Source: Limosilactobacillus caecicola (GTDB taxonomy: Bacteria; Bacillota; Bacilli; Lactobacillales; Lactobacillaceae). Taken from it: 64,000 nucleotides of DNA. A program made the translations under genes and the position numbers. Below, one piece after another: positions 51,955 to 60,854 of this stretch (positions are counted from its first letter, which is position 1; every line of letters starts with the position of its first letter). The notes under the pieces were generated by a model. That model had not been told where the DNA came from and made no database searches. It saw nothing but the letters and a program-made list of their open reading frames with translations. The stretch lies in contig NZ_CALPCI010000001.1 of assembly GCF_943192935.1 (NCBI RefSeq), positions 248,001 through 312,000 of the forward strand. Direction: 5' to 3'.

Positions 51955-51984
51955 AATTAATGTCCATAGGCATGGACATTAATT
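51955..51984. promoter_or_regulatory. Perfect inverted repeat upstream of the PRD regulator gene
   Basis: AATTAATGTCCAT (51955-51967) and ATGGACATTAATT (51972-51984) are perfect 13-base arms around AGGC. This fits an operator for the regulator itself, or an RNA hairpin at the head of its mRNA. Confidence 0.6.
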
Positions 51985-52018
51985 GTTAAACATTCTTTAT
52001 TTTTGAGCATATCAAAAA

Positions 52019-52060
52019 AACGCCCTACAACTTACTAGTTTCTATTAGTTCTAGAGCGTT
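52019..52060 (-). terminator. Terminator of the first transketolase gene
   Basis: AACGCTCTA and TAGGGCGTT arms, with one T-G pair, are followed leftward by seven Ts. Confidence 0.8.
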
Positions 52061-52073
52061 CATCTTATTTAAA

Positions 52074-54056
52074 CTATTCAGTTACAGTCACTTTCATCTT
52101 CTTCAAAATCTGGTTAGTGATGTTTTCAGGGGTGAAACCAAAGTGTGTGATCACTTCATCACCCTTACCGCTGGCTCCAAACCTATCGATGCCAAAAACT
52201 TGACCATCTAGACCGACAAATTCGTACCAGCTTTGGCTGGCACCCATTTCAATTGCCACCCGATTCTTAACTTCTGGTGGAAAAACGCTGTCACGGTAAC
52301 CCTGTGGTTGTTCCTTAAAGATATCAACACATGGCATCGAAGCAACCCGGACATTAAGACCGTTCTTTGCTAAACGTGCCTGAACGTCCATCGCCAGCTG
52401 AACTTCTGAACCAGTTGCCATGATAATCAGGTCGGGTAAACCAGCCTTGCTATCCTTGAGAATGTATCCTCCACGGTCAACTTGAGCGCCCACCGTTTCC
52501 GCAAGAACCGGCAATTTTTGCCGACTGGTGACCATGACGGATGGCCGATCGGTCGTATTAGCAATGACCTGCCAGCTAGCCAACATTTCATTGGCATCCG
52601 CTGGCCGGAAGACATTGACGTTTGGCATTGCCCGGTAACTGGCAACGTGTTCAATTGGTTCATGGGTTGGGCCGTCTTCCCCCACTGCAATCGAATCATG
52701 TGAACCAACGAAGACTGATGGCAAGTGCATCAGGGCCGCTGACCGGATTGCAGAACGCATGTAGTCCGTAAAGGTTAAAAACGTACTGCAAAGAATCCGG
52801 TTACCACCGTGCAAGTTCATGCCGTTCGTGGCTGCTGCCATACCAAATTCACGAACGCCAAAGTAGACGTTCCGCCCTTCTGGATGGTCAGCGGAGAACC
52901 GGTCCGTAGCTTGTAAATTCGTCTTAGTAGAAGACGAAAGGTCGGCTGCTCCCGTCCAGAGTTGTGGGTTCTTCTTGGCAAGTTCTTCCAGTACTTCGGC
53001 ACAAGCATTCCGGGTAGCAACTTCATCACCCGGTTGGTACTTGGTCGTGATCCCGTCAGTGTCCAGGTGGTCACTCATCAGCCGTTGGTATTCTTCTGGG
53101 TAAGCCGCTTGGTATTTCTTAATCATCGTTTGCCATTCGTCATAGTTTGGCTTCTTGCTATCAAGGGCGTTTTGAAAAGTCTCATAAACGGAGTCCGCAA
53201 AAGTAAATGGTGACGCATCCCAATTGTAGTAATCCCGTAATTGTTTGATTTGATCATCAGTTAAGGCCGCACCGTGGATCTTGTTTGTACCAGCTTCCTT
53301 CGTCCCAATCCCGATAGTCGTCTTGACTTCAATGATCGACGGCTTATCGGTGTTTTGCGCCTTTTCCAAGGCTGCCTGAATCCCTGACAGGTCATTATTA
53401 CCATCGTCAACACGTTGGAAATCCCAGCCAGCAGCGTTAAAGCGTTGCTGAACATTTTCATGAGTACTGAAGCTCAGTGGGCCATCCAACGAAACATCGT
53501 TAGAATCATACAAGACAATCAACTTACTCAACTGGTGTTGTCCAGCAATGTTGATGGCTTCCTCACTCAGGCCTTCCATCAAATCACCATCACCAAGCAA
53601 AGTGTAGGTGTAGTGATCAATGACTGGATAACCTGGTTTGTTATAAATGGCTGCCAAGTGTTTTTCAGCCATCGCCATGCCGACCGCCATTGCGATCCCT
53701 TGAGAAAGTGGTCCAGTCGTGGCATCAACTCCCGCCGTGACCCCATATTCAGGGTGACCAGGAGTCTTGGAGCCTAACTGACGGAATTCTTTCAAGTCAT
53801 CAATGGTCAAGCCAAATTGGTTAAAGTACAACAGACTGTACAAAAGTGCCGAAGCGTGCCCTGATGACAACACGAAACGATCCCGGTTCATCCAATTTGG
53901 ATCTGCAGGATTAAAGTTCATCACTTTTTCGTATAAAGTATAGGCCATTGGTGCAGCATCTAACACGATTCCCGGGTGCCCACTTTGGGCCCGGTTAATC
54001 ATGTCTGCACTTAACATTCTTAAAGCATTCACTGCTTCCATATTTTGATTACTCAT
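52074..54056 (-). CDS. tkt: Transketolase (first copy)
   Basis: A 660-residue full-length transketolase, a TPP and magnesium enzyme that moves two-carbon units between ketose and aldose phosphates. The TPP motif is LLGDGDLMEGLSEEA with a matching YDSNDVSLDG; SGHPG and HGGNRILCSTF complete the active site. Its codons are of the same G/C-richer type as the ula and gad genes, unlike the second copy. It stands alone between two terminators. It links pentose pools from the ribose and ascorbate genes to glycolysis. Confidence 0.95.
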   Translation of the reverse strand: MSNQNMEAVNALRMLSADMINRAQSGHPGIVLDAAPMAYTLYEKVMNFNPADPNWMNRDRFVLSSGHASALLYSLLYFNQFGLTIDDLKEFRQLGSKTPGHPEYGVTAGVDATTGPLSQGIAMAVGMAMAEKHLAAIYNKPGYPVIDHYTYTLLGDGDLMEGLSEEAINIAGQHQLSKLIVLYDSNDVSLDGPLSFSTHENVQQRFNAAGWDFQRVDDGNNDLSGIQAALEKAQNTDKPSIIEVKTTIGIGTKEAGTNKIHGAALTDDQIKQLRDYYNWDASPFTFADSVYETFQNALDSKKPNYDEWQTMIKKYQAAYPEEYQRLMSDHLDTDGITTKYQPGDEVATRNACAEVLEELAKKNPQLWTGAADLSSSTKTNLQATDRFSADHPEGRNVYFGVREFGMAAATNGMNLHGGNRILCSTFLTFTDYMRSAIRSAALMHLPSVFVGSHDSIAVGEDGPTHEPIEHVASYRAMPNVNVFRPADANEMLASWQVIANTTDRPSVMVTSRQKLPVLAETVGAQVDRGGYILKDSKAGLPDLIIMATGSEVQLAMDVQARLAKNGLNVRVASMPCVDIFKEQPQGYRDSVFPPEVKNRVAIEMGASQSWYEFVGLDGQVFGIDRFGASGKGDEVITHFGFTPENITNQILKKMKVTVTE

Positions 54057-54157
54057 AAACTATTCACCTCATCGCGAAAACTCGCGTTATTTGTGTGTGG
54101 ATTGATAGTAATTAAAGGTATAGTTATTTGTATCAAAATATATTCTAATTGGTATTT

Positions 54158-54191
54158 ATTGTGAACTGCCATAATCAAGGCATTTCACAAT
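54158..54191. promoter_or_regulatory. Inverted repeat upstream of the first transketolase gene
   Basis: ATTGTGAACTGCC (54158-54170) and GGCATTTCACAAT (54179-54191) form 13-base arms with one mismatch around eight bases. The 324-base gap otherwise holds A/T-rich promoter-like DNA and the terminator of the second copy. Confidence 0.5.
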
Positions 54192-54310
54192 TATATTGAC
54201 TAAATGGTCTAATTCAATCAACGATTAAGATACTATACCAATTTGCCATAAAATGCAATCATTTTTCCAAAAAATCTTTTAGGTAGTTACCATAAAGGCA
54301 TATTGAAAAA

Positions 54311-54339
54311 AGCCGTTAAGTTCCTATACTCAACGGCCC
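54311..54339 (-). terminator. Terminator of the second transketolase gene
   Basis: Read leftward, GGGCCGTTGAG pairs with CTTAACGGC, followed by TTTTTT. Confidence 0.8.
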
Positions 54340-54380
54340 TTTGCAAAAAGAGTTATCAAAATTTAAGATAATACTAATTA

Positions 54381-56345
54381 TTAACCAAGACTTTTAAATT
54401 CTCTAGCAACATTTTCCGGAGTAAAGCCAAAGTGTTTGATTACCTCTTCTCCTTTACCACTAGCGCCAAAAGTATCAATTCCCATGACCTTACCATTTAG
54501 TCCAACATAGCGATACCAACTCATTGTTGCGCCCATTTCTACGGCTAACCGTTTTGTTACATTACTTGGTAGCACACTTTCTTTATATTCAGCAGATTGT
54601 TCGTCAAACAAATTCATTACCGGCATTGATACCACCCGAACGTCAATTCCATCTTTAAGTAATTGCGCTTTAGCATTCATGGCTAATGATACTTCTGAAC
54701 CGGCAGCAAGAATAATACCATCTGGTTCTTGCTTGTCTGAATCCGAAAGAACATATCCACCTTTTTCAATCGGTGCATCAATAGTTTCCTTCATTACAGG
54801 TAATTTTTGACGAGAAGTTACCAACAACGATGGGCGATTGGTAGTTTGACCAATCATTCTCCAAGCTGCCAGCGTTTCATTTGCATCAGCTGGACGAATC
54901 AAATTGAGATTTGGCATTGCTCTGAAACTAGTCAGATGTTCGATTGGCTCGTGCGTTGGACCATCTTCACCAACAGCAATCGAATCATGAGATCCGATAA
55001 AGATTGAAGGCAAACTCATAATGGCCGCAGAACGAACTGCAGAGCGCAAGTAATCGGTAAATACGAAGAATGTACTACCAAATGCACGATTACCACCGTG
55101 AAGATTCATTCCATTAACGGCAGCCCCCATCCCAAACTCGCGAACACCAAAGAAAACATTCCGGCCAGCAGGATTATCTTTAGTAAACTGTCCATCATTA
55201 TCTAAGAAGGTCTTATTAGATGAAGCTAAGTCAGCTGCTCCTCCCCAAAACTCAGGATTATGCTTGGCAACTTGCTGCAAAATTTCTTGACTAGCTACCC
55301 GCGTAGCAATTGAATCCCCAGGCTTGTAACTAGTAGTTAATTGATCGACATCTAAAGTTTGTGTAGTTAACTGTTTTGCTTCGTCAGGATATTTTGCTTG
55401 ATATTCGTCAAACATCTTTGTCCACTTATCATAGTTAGCTTTTTTAGTTTCAATAGCATCGTCGAAGTATTTATGAATTTCATCTGTAAATTCAAATGGC
55501 GCTAATTCCCACTTAAAGAAGTCCCGCATTTTGGCAACATTCTCTTCACCTAATGGTGAACCGTGAACCGCATTAGTACCACTCTGTGGTGTTCCATAAC
55601 CAATAGTAGTTTTAACTTCAATTAGTGATGGTTTATCCGTTTGCTTTGCCTTTTCAATTGCAGATACGATTGCATCCACGTCAGTATTACCATCTGAAAC
55701 CTTAAAGTAATCCCATCCAGCTGCTTCAGCCCTCTTTTGAACATCTTCATTTGTACTTAAGCTTAAGGGTCCGTCAAGTGAAATATCGTTTGAATCATAG
55801 AGAACAATTAATTTAGATAGGCCTTTATCGCCAGCAAGATTCATCGCCTCTTCGCTTAAGCCTTCCATCAAATCTCCATCACCCAATAGCGAGTAGGTAT
55901 AATGATCAATCACCTTGTAACCCGGCTTATTGTACATTGCAGCAAGATGCTTTTCTGCCATCGCCATTCCGACAGCCATTGCTAATCCTTGAGATAATGG
56001 ACCAGTCGTGGCATCCACCCCCTTGGTATGGCCATATTCTGGGTGCCCTGGTGTCTTGGAACCTAACTGCCGAAAGTTTTTTACATCATCAATTGTCAAA
56101 CCAAATTGATTGAAATATAGCAAACTATATAATAACGAAGACCCATGCCCTGAGGATAAAACAAATCGATCACGATTTAACCATTCCGAATCTTTGGGGT
56201 TAAAGTTCATCGCCTTTTCCCATAGGCCATATGCCATGGGCGCAGCATCAATTGCTACACCAGGGTGACCACTGTTCGCTTTTTGAATCATATCCACACT
56301 TAAAAAGCGAAGCGCATTAACAGCTTGCATTTCTTTATTATCCAT
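54381..56345 (-). CDS. Transketolase (second copy), in a PTS operon
   Basis: A 654-residue transketolase closely similar to the copy just downstream along the whole length, including LLGDGDLMEGLSEEA, HPEYGHTKGVDATTGPLSQG and HGGNRAFGSTFFVF. All TPP-binding residues are present. The gene is much richer in A/T than its neighbour copy. It follows the IIC gene by 81 bases as the last gene of an IIA-IIB-IIC-tkt operon, which implies that the imported sugar phosphate is processed directly by transketolase. A gene acquired together with the PTS is more likely than a recent local duplication. Confidence 0.95.
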   Translation of the reverse strand: MDNKEMQAVNALRFLSVDMIQKANSGHPGVAIDAAPMAYGLWEKAMNFNPKDSEWLNRDRFVLSSGHGSSLLYSLLYFNQFGLTIDDVKNFRQLGSKTPGHPEYGHTKGVDATTGPLSQGLAMAVGMAMAEKHLAAMYNKPGYKVIDHYTYSLLGDGDLMEGLSEEAMNLAGDKGLSKLIVLYDSNDISLDGPLSLSTNEDVQKRAEAAGWDYFKVSDGNTDVDAIVSAIEKAKQTDKPSLIEVKTTIGYGTPQSGTNAVHGSPLGEENVAKMRDFFKWELAPFEFTDEIHKYFDDAIETKKANYDKWTKMFDEYQAKYPDEAKQLTTQTLDVDQLTTSYKPGDSIATRVASQEILQQVAKHNPEFWGGAADLASSNKTFLDNDGQFTKDNPAGRNVFFGVREFGMGAAVNGMNLHGGNRAFGSTFFVFTDYLRSAVRSAAIMSLPSIFIGSHDSIAVGEDGPTHEPIEHLTSFRAMPNLNLIRPADANETLAAWRMIGQTTNRPSLLVTSRQKLPVMKETIDAPIEKGGYVLSDSDKQEPDGIILAAGSEVSLAMNAKAQLLKDGIDVRVVSMPVMNLFDEQSAEYKESVLPSNVTKRLAVEMGATMSWYRYVGLNGKVMGIDTFGASGKGEEVIKHFGFTPENVAREFKSLG

Positions 56346-56426
56346 AATTGACCTCCTAATAAAAAGGATAACTACTAAGTGCCTAATATTAGATTCGGTC
56401 CTAGTAATTATCCGATGTACATTTAA

Positions 56427-57797
56427 CTATTTGCTTTCCTTTGGAGTTGCAGTCTTTGGTGACTTCATCAACATACTTACGATAATTACAATTACAGTAA
56501 AGCCGATGATACTGAAGGTTACAGCAGTTGGTCCAAAGTGACCTAAGTTACCAAGCAAAATCCCTGGTACCAAGTAATCAGTATCAGCAAATGTAGAAGC
56601 AGCCATCTTCAAATTGCCTAAAACAGGCAAGATGTAAAGTGGTAGCCAACTAATCAATAAACTGTTAACAATCGCACCAAGGATTGCACCACGACGGCCA
56701 CCCTTAGAGTTACCATAAATAGCAGCTGCGGCACCACAGAAAAAGTGTCCAACAACACCAGGAATGATAACAACGGTGTGCATTGCAACCATTGCAAACA
56801 TACTTAGTACACCAACAGCAAAACTAACGATAAAGCCGAGTAGTACAGCATTTGGTGCAAATGGGAAAATGATTGGTACATCCAAAGCAGGCTTTGAATT
56901 TGGAACTAACTTCTTAGCAATCCCTTGGAAGGCAGGAACGATTTCAGCCAAAATCATCCGAACACCTTGTAAAACAACTGCAAATCCGGCAGCGAAAGTA
57001 CCAGCTTGAACAAAGGCATAAACGATATAGTTTGTACCGTCACTTAATTTGTTTTCAACAAAATGAGGCCCAGCAATGATCGCTAAAATAATGTAAACAA
57101 TTCCCATAACAATTGTGATTGAAACAGTAGAATCACGTAAGAAACCTAAAGACTTAGGAAATTCAATATCTTCAGTACTGTGCTTCTTATCACCAAACCA
57201 TTTACCAACTAACCCGGCAATTGCGTAACCAATGTTACCAGTGTGGCCCATCGCAATGTTATCGCCGTGTGTAATTTCGCGCATGAATGGTTGACAGAAA
57301 GCGGGCGTAATCGTCAGTAATGTACCTTCAAACAAGCCGCCAAGTAAAACAGTCTTCCAATTATTTCCAATTCCTGCACTAATCAAGACAACAGCTGTCA
57401 AACACGAAACATATAGCATAGCCTGACCAGTTAAATAAATGTACTTAAATTTTGTGAAACGAGCCAACAAGATGTTGACAATCATCCCGACTAACATAAT
57501 CAAAGCAGTGACAGAGCCATATTTAACCAATGCAATCGCTACAACAGCTTCGTTACTAGGCACAACCCCTTGTACGCCCAATGCAAACTTGAACATTTTA
57601 GCAAATGGAGTTAAGGCATCGCTTAAAATTGTGGAACCACCAGTTAATATTAAGAAACCAGCGAAAGTTTTAATTGTACCTTGAATAACTTCCGTAGCAC
57701 TCTTCTTTTGAAGAAGTAAACCAACTAACGCAATTAATCCAACTAATAAAGCAGGAGTAGTTGCAATACTTTCAAATAGATTTAATATTCCATTCAT
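56427..57797 (-). CDS. PTS IIC permease, ascorbate (UlaA/SgaT) type
   Basis: A 456-residue permease of the ascorbate-type PTS family, about ten membrane helices. Conserved segments are GFLILTGGSTILSDALTPF, TPAFCQPFMREITHGDNIAMGHTGNIGYA and FAPNAVLLGFIVSFAVG. It is more distant from UlaA in this window than a duplicate would be. No lactonase or decarboxylase accompanies it, so ascorbate is unlikely. The neighbouring transketolase points to a ketose whose phosphate is a transketolase substrate. Confidence 0.9.
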   Translation of the reverse strand: MNGILNLFESIATTPALLVGLIALVGLLLQKKSATEVIQGTIKTFAGFLILTGGSTILSDALTPFAKMFKFALGVQGVVPSNEAVVAIALVKYGSVTALIMLVGMIVNILLARFTKFKYIYLTGQAMLYVSCLTAVVLISAGIGNNWKTVLLGGLFEGTLLTITPAFCQPFMREITHGDNIAMGHTGNIGYAIAGLVGKWFGDKKHSTEDIEFPKSLGFLRDSTVSITIVMGIVYIILAIIAGPHFVENKLSDGTNYIVYAFVQAGTFAAGFAVVLQGVRMILAEIVPAFQGIAKKLVPNSKPALDVPIIFPFAPNAVLLGFIVSFAVGVLSMFAMVAMHTVVIIPGVVGHFFCGAAAAIYGNSKGGRRGAILGAIVNSLLISWLPLYILPVLGNLKMAASTFADTDYLVPGILLGNLGHFGPTAVTFSIIGFTVIVIIVSMLMKSPKTATPKESK

Positions 57798-57870
57798 AAA
57801 CTAATCCCCCATAAATTAATGAGTGAGAAAATAATTGCAAAAGGAGAAGAATAATATCTTCACTCACTAA

Positions 57871-58167
57871 TTAATCGTGTGCAATTCCTTCCTTATCCAA
57901 AATTGCATTAACCTTTTCTTTTAATTCATCCGCATCAACAAGACTGTTCAAAATAACAATTTTTTCTTGCGGTAAGCTCCCTGCGGAAGTTTTAAGGGTT
58001 GGATCTAAGAAAAAATAATCTGCTTGATCTCCAGTAGCACTACCAATATCGGAATGGTCAACTTTGATATCTTCCTGAACATTTTCTTGTTGTAAAAGGT
58101 TTTGAATGTTCATTTGAACCATAAAACTACTGCCTAAACCTGATTGACATAAAGCTTCAAACTTCAT
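57871..58167 (-). CDS. PTS IIB component, ascorbate type
   Basis: A 98-residue PTS IIB protein with the phospho-cysteine C7 in ALCQSGLGSSFMVQ. It starts at an ATG behind AGGGGGA, 11 bases after the IIA gene. A 73-base gap with no gene separates it from the IIC gene. Confidence 0.9.
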   Translation of the reverse strand: MKFEALCQSGLGSSFMVQMNIQNLLQQENVQEDIKVDHSDIGSATGDQADYFFLDPTLKTSAGSLPQEKIVILNSLVDADELKEKVNAILDKEGIAHD

Positions 58168-58178
58168 AGCGATTCCCC

Positions 58179-58619
58179 CTAATCCTTTAAAACATCTAAG
58201 ATCTGATCCACTGATGTTGATGCCAATAACCCATTAGTCCGTTCCTTATCCATCAAAACTTGTGATAGTTCTTGGATCACCTTCAAGTGGCTATTACTAT
58301 CAACTGCTGAAAGTACAAACCACAATTTAATGGGATGCTCCTCACTAACTAGGTCAATGGAGCAATTCGTCTTTAATAAGGCCAAGCCAACTTTCTTTAC
58401 ACTGTCGCTTGGACGTGAATGAGCCAATGCAATATTTGGCCCAATATTAATATATGGTCCTTTATCTTGAACAACATCAATCATTGATTGAACATAGTCC
58501 TCCCCGACAGTTCCATTTTCTACAAGTGGCTTTGCTGCTCGGCGAATCGCCCCTTGCCAATTAAGATTATCTCCTTCGAGGACTTGAACAGTGTCAGCAT
58601 TTAATAACTCTAGTGCCAA
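58179..58619 (-). CDS. PTS IIA component, ascorbate type
   Basis: A 146-residue PTS IIA protein with the phospho-histidine H67 in NIALAHSRPSD. I choose the TTG at 58619, eight bases after GAGG; the GTG at 58628 overlaps that site. It is the first gene of the IIA-IIB-IIC-tkt operon and divergent from the regulator gene. Its sequence resembles the IIA domain at the end of that regulator, a sign that they respond to the same phosphorylation pathway. Confidence 0.88.
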   Translation of the reverse strand: MALELLNADTVQVLEGDNLNWQGAIRRAAKPLVENGTVGEDYVQSMIDVVQDKGPYINIGPNIALAHSRPSDSVKKVGLALLKTNCSIDLVSEEHPIKLWFVLSAVDSNSHLKVIQELSQVLMDKERTNGLLASTSVDQILDVLKD

Positions 58620-58698
58620 AAAAATCACCTCACTTCTTTACGATTTTTATAATAATCATTTGCTAATTACCCAACAAGTGCAATAATGTGACTTGCTT

Positions 58699-58717
58699 TA
58701 GTGCAAAAATTGCACTA
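58699..58717. promoter_or_regulatory. Perfect inverted repeat between the PTS operon and its regulator
   Basis: TAGTGCAA (58699-58706) and TTGCACTA (58710-58717) flank AAA, directly before TATAAT (58719-58724) reading right. A further half site AGTGCAA lies 20 bases upstream. It is a strong candidate operator of the divergent region. Confidence 0.6.
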
Positions 58718-58754
58718 GTATAATGATTTAGTAAAGAAATAAGGTGACGCAATA

Positions 58755-60830
58755 GTGGAATTCAAAAAAGTAAAACATGGTAAACAATTACTAAATGTCT
58801 TAATTAAATCTCCTACTGCAGTTTCGCTAGAAACATTGGAAACTGCTTTAAAATTATCAAGACGAAGCATTTTTTATACAATTAAAAAAATAAATGAAAC
58901 ATTAACAGCAAATGGACTAGATGAGGTGGAAAATATCAGAGGAATCGGCTACCGACTTCCTAAAGAAACCCGTCAAGCTTTACTAAAAAGTTGGCAAACT
59001 AACGTTGCTCATAGTTTTATAGAATTATTCAGTCACTTTAACTTCCCCGCGTTATCAAAAGATGATCGAGTCCTGTTGATTGCATTTTGTTTAATGTGCC
59101 GTAATAAAACATCATTAAATCAATTAACCGACCAGTTTGAAGTTAGTAAAAATACCATCATCACCGACCTAAAAACTGTTAAAACGTTAGTTCCTCCACA
59201 GCTTTCCCTAAAAAACACTAAAGATGGTAAGTACTTTTCAGGAAATGAAAACGTCTTGAGACGATGGGTATTCGAAAATTTTAGAAGCATTATGGAACTC
59301 ATCAAACCAAAATTGACGTTTCAAAACAATGAACGTATTAAATATATTGACCAACTAAATCTATTAGAACGGATTACTGGAAATGCGTTCACTGATGATT
59401 CTTTAAATTTATTAACAGCTTACATTAGTTGGATTATTGAACGTGCTAAAGCCTTTCCAAATCACAAATTACAGAATCAATACCAAATCGGTGAATACTC
59501 TCTAACTTATACATGGGCAAAAAGTTTTTTAAATGATATCGGAATAGCATCAACTTCAGAAGCTATTTTTTTAGCAGAAATCGTAAACACTCAAGCCTAC
59601 CAGCATATTAGTGAAGATAACCCAATGATCCCCATTCTTCAGCCATTAGTAGCCCAAATTATCCAAAGGTTTAACACAATTGCTGACGTGAACTTACCTT
59701 TTAATGGTCAAAATTTAAAAAAGAACCTAACAATCCATCTCATATCAACCTATTACAGAGTTAAATACCAGATTAAATATAAAAATCCCTTAGTTACACA
59801 AATTAAAGAATCCTACCAGGAAACATTTGAAATTACTAAATTGTCAATTAAGCCATTCGAGCAATTCACAAAAAAGAGACTCTCAGATGATGAAATCGCT
59901 CTAATTACTGTATATTTTAGTAGCGCTCTCAGAAACTCGAACATTACGGCCAGAGACCAAAATAGTGCAATGGTAATCTGTTCCAGTGGTATTGGCACTT
60001 CCGAATTATTAATCTCCCAATTAAGGGCTCACTATCCTAATGTCATCTTTACTGGGCCATATAATATTTTCCAATATGAAAATGCAGATCACCAAAACAC
60101 ACGTTTAATTCTTAGCACCATGGCCTTACCAAAAAGCCCTGAAAAAATTCCGATGATTAAAGTACCCGTAATTCCAACTAATTATGATTGGCAGCAAATT
60201 GATCATTGGCTCCAAGAAGTAAAATTAATTCAGAATTCGACTAATAACAAAGTTCAAGTTGCAACGTTAATGGACATCATTGCTCATCATACCCGGATGG
60301 TTGATCCAAACGGTTTAGAAAAAGAGCTCCGTGAGTATATTCAGAAATCTACTCGTAACAACAATGCTCCACAAATAGTAAGTGAAAAAACACCAATCAA
60401 TTACAGCACCGCATTGGTTGAACAAGCTGTAGATTGGAAAACTGCCATCCAAAAATCACTTCGTAGCTTAGAGCAAAACAAAACCATCGAACCTGCTTAT
60501 ACTAAACAAATCATTAAGCTTACTGAAGAACATGGCGATTATATGGCAATTGGCAATGGAATTTTTCTTGCTCATGCTACCCCTTCAGCTGGTGTAAATC
60601 ATCTTGGATTCAGCTATACTCTATTTAAACAGCCATTTAAAACAACTCATTCTAGTAAAGAGATACGTTTAGTAGTTGGCTTAGCACCAGTTGACCAGCA
60701 TCAACACCTTAGAGTTTTAGCGAATCTATTAGAATTTGTTCAAAATGATAATTATTTTAACCAATTAAGTCATATTCAAACGCTAACGGAATTTAATAAA
60801 TTATTACAAGATAGCAATTTACTCAGTTAA
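58755..60830 (+). CDS. PRD-type transcriptional regulator with IIB and IIA domains
   Basis: A 691-residue regulator of the MtlR/LicR class, intact. Order: N-terminal helix-turn-helix (SLETLETALKLSRRSIFYTIKKI, residues 24-46), second winged helix (LNQLTDQFEVSKNTIITDLKT, 121-142), PRD helical domains (about 190-395), IIB domain with C409 in MVICSSGIGTSELL, and IIA domain with H607 in GIFLAHATPSAG. It should activate the divergent PTS/transketolase operon according to phosphorylation by that PTS and HPr. The start is a GTG at 58755 behind AAGGTGA. It is A/T-rich like the operon it faces. Confidence 0.9.
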   Translation: MEFKKVKHGKQLLNVLIKSPTAVSLETLETALKLSRRSIFYTIKKINETLTANGLDEVENIRGIGYRLPKETRQALLKSWQTNVAHSFIELFSHFNFPALSKDDRVLLIAFCLMCRNKTSLNQLTDQFEVSKNTIITDLKTVKTLVPPQLSLKNTKDGKYFSGNENVLRRWVFENFRSIMELIKPKLTFQNNERIKYIDQLNLLERITGNAFTDDSLNLLTAYISWIIERAKAFPNHKLQNQYQIGEYSLTYTWAKSFLNDIGIASTSEAIFLAEIVNTQAYQHISEDNPMIPILQPLVAQIIQRFNTIADVNLPFNGQNLKKNLTIHLISTYYRVKYQIKYKNPLVTQIKESYQETFEITKLSIKPFEQFTKKRLSDDEIALITVYFSSALRNSNITARDQNSAMVICSSGIGTSELLISQLRAHYPNVIFTGPYNIFQYENADHQNTRLILSTMALPKSPEKIPMIKVPVIPTNYDWQQIDHWLQEVKLIQNSTNNKVQVATLMDIIAHHTRMVDPNGLEKELREYIQKSTRNNNAPQIVSEKTPINYSTALVEQAVDWKTAIQKSLRSLEQNKTIEPAYTKQIIKLTEEHGDYMAIGNGIFLAHATPSAGVNHLGFSYTLFKQPFKTTHSSKEIRLVVGLAPVDQHQHLRVLANLLEFVQNDNYFNQLSHIQTLTEFNKLLQDSNLLS

Positions 60831-60854
60831 AGCACAGTCAATGGAGGCATTTTA

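Noticed and set aside
56427-58619. A second ascorbate pathway
   Set aside because: The PTS type matches, but lactonase, decarboxylase and epimerase genes are missing here and a transketolase takes their place.
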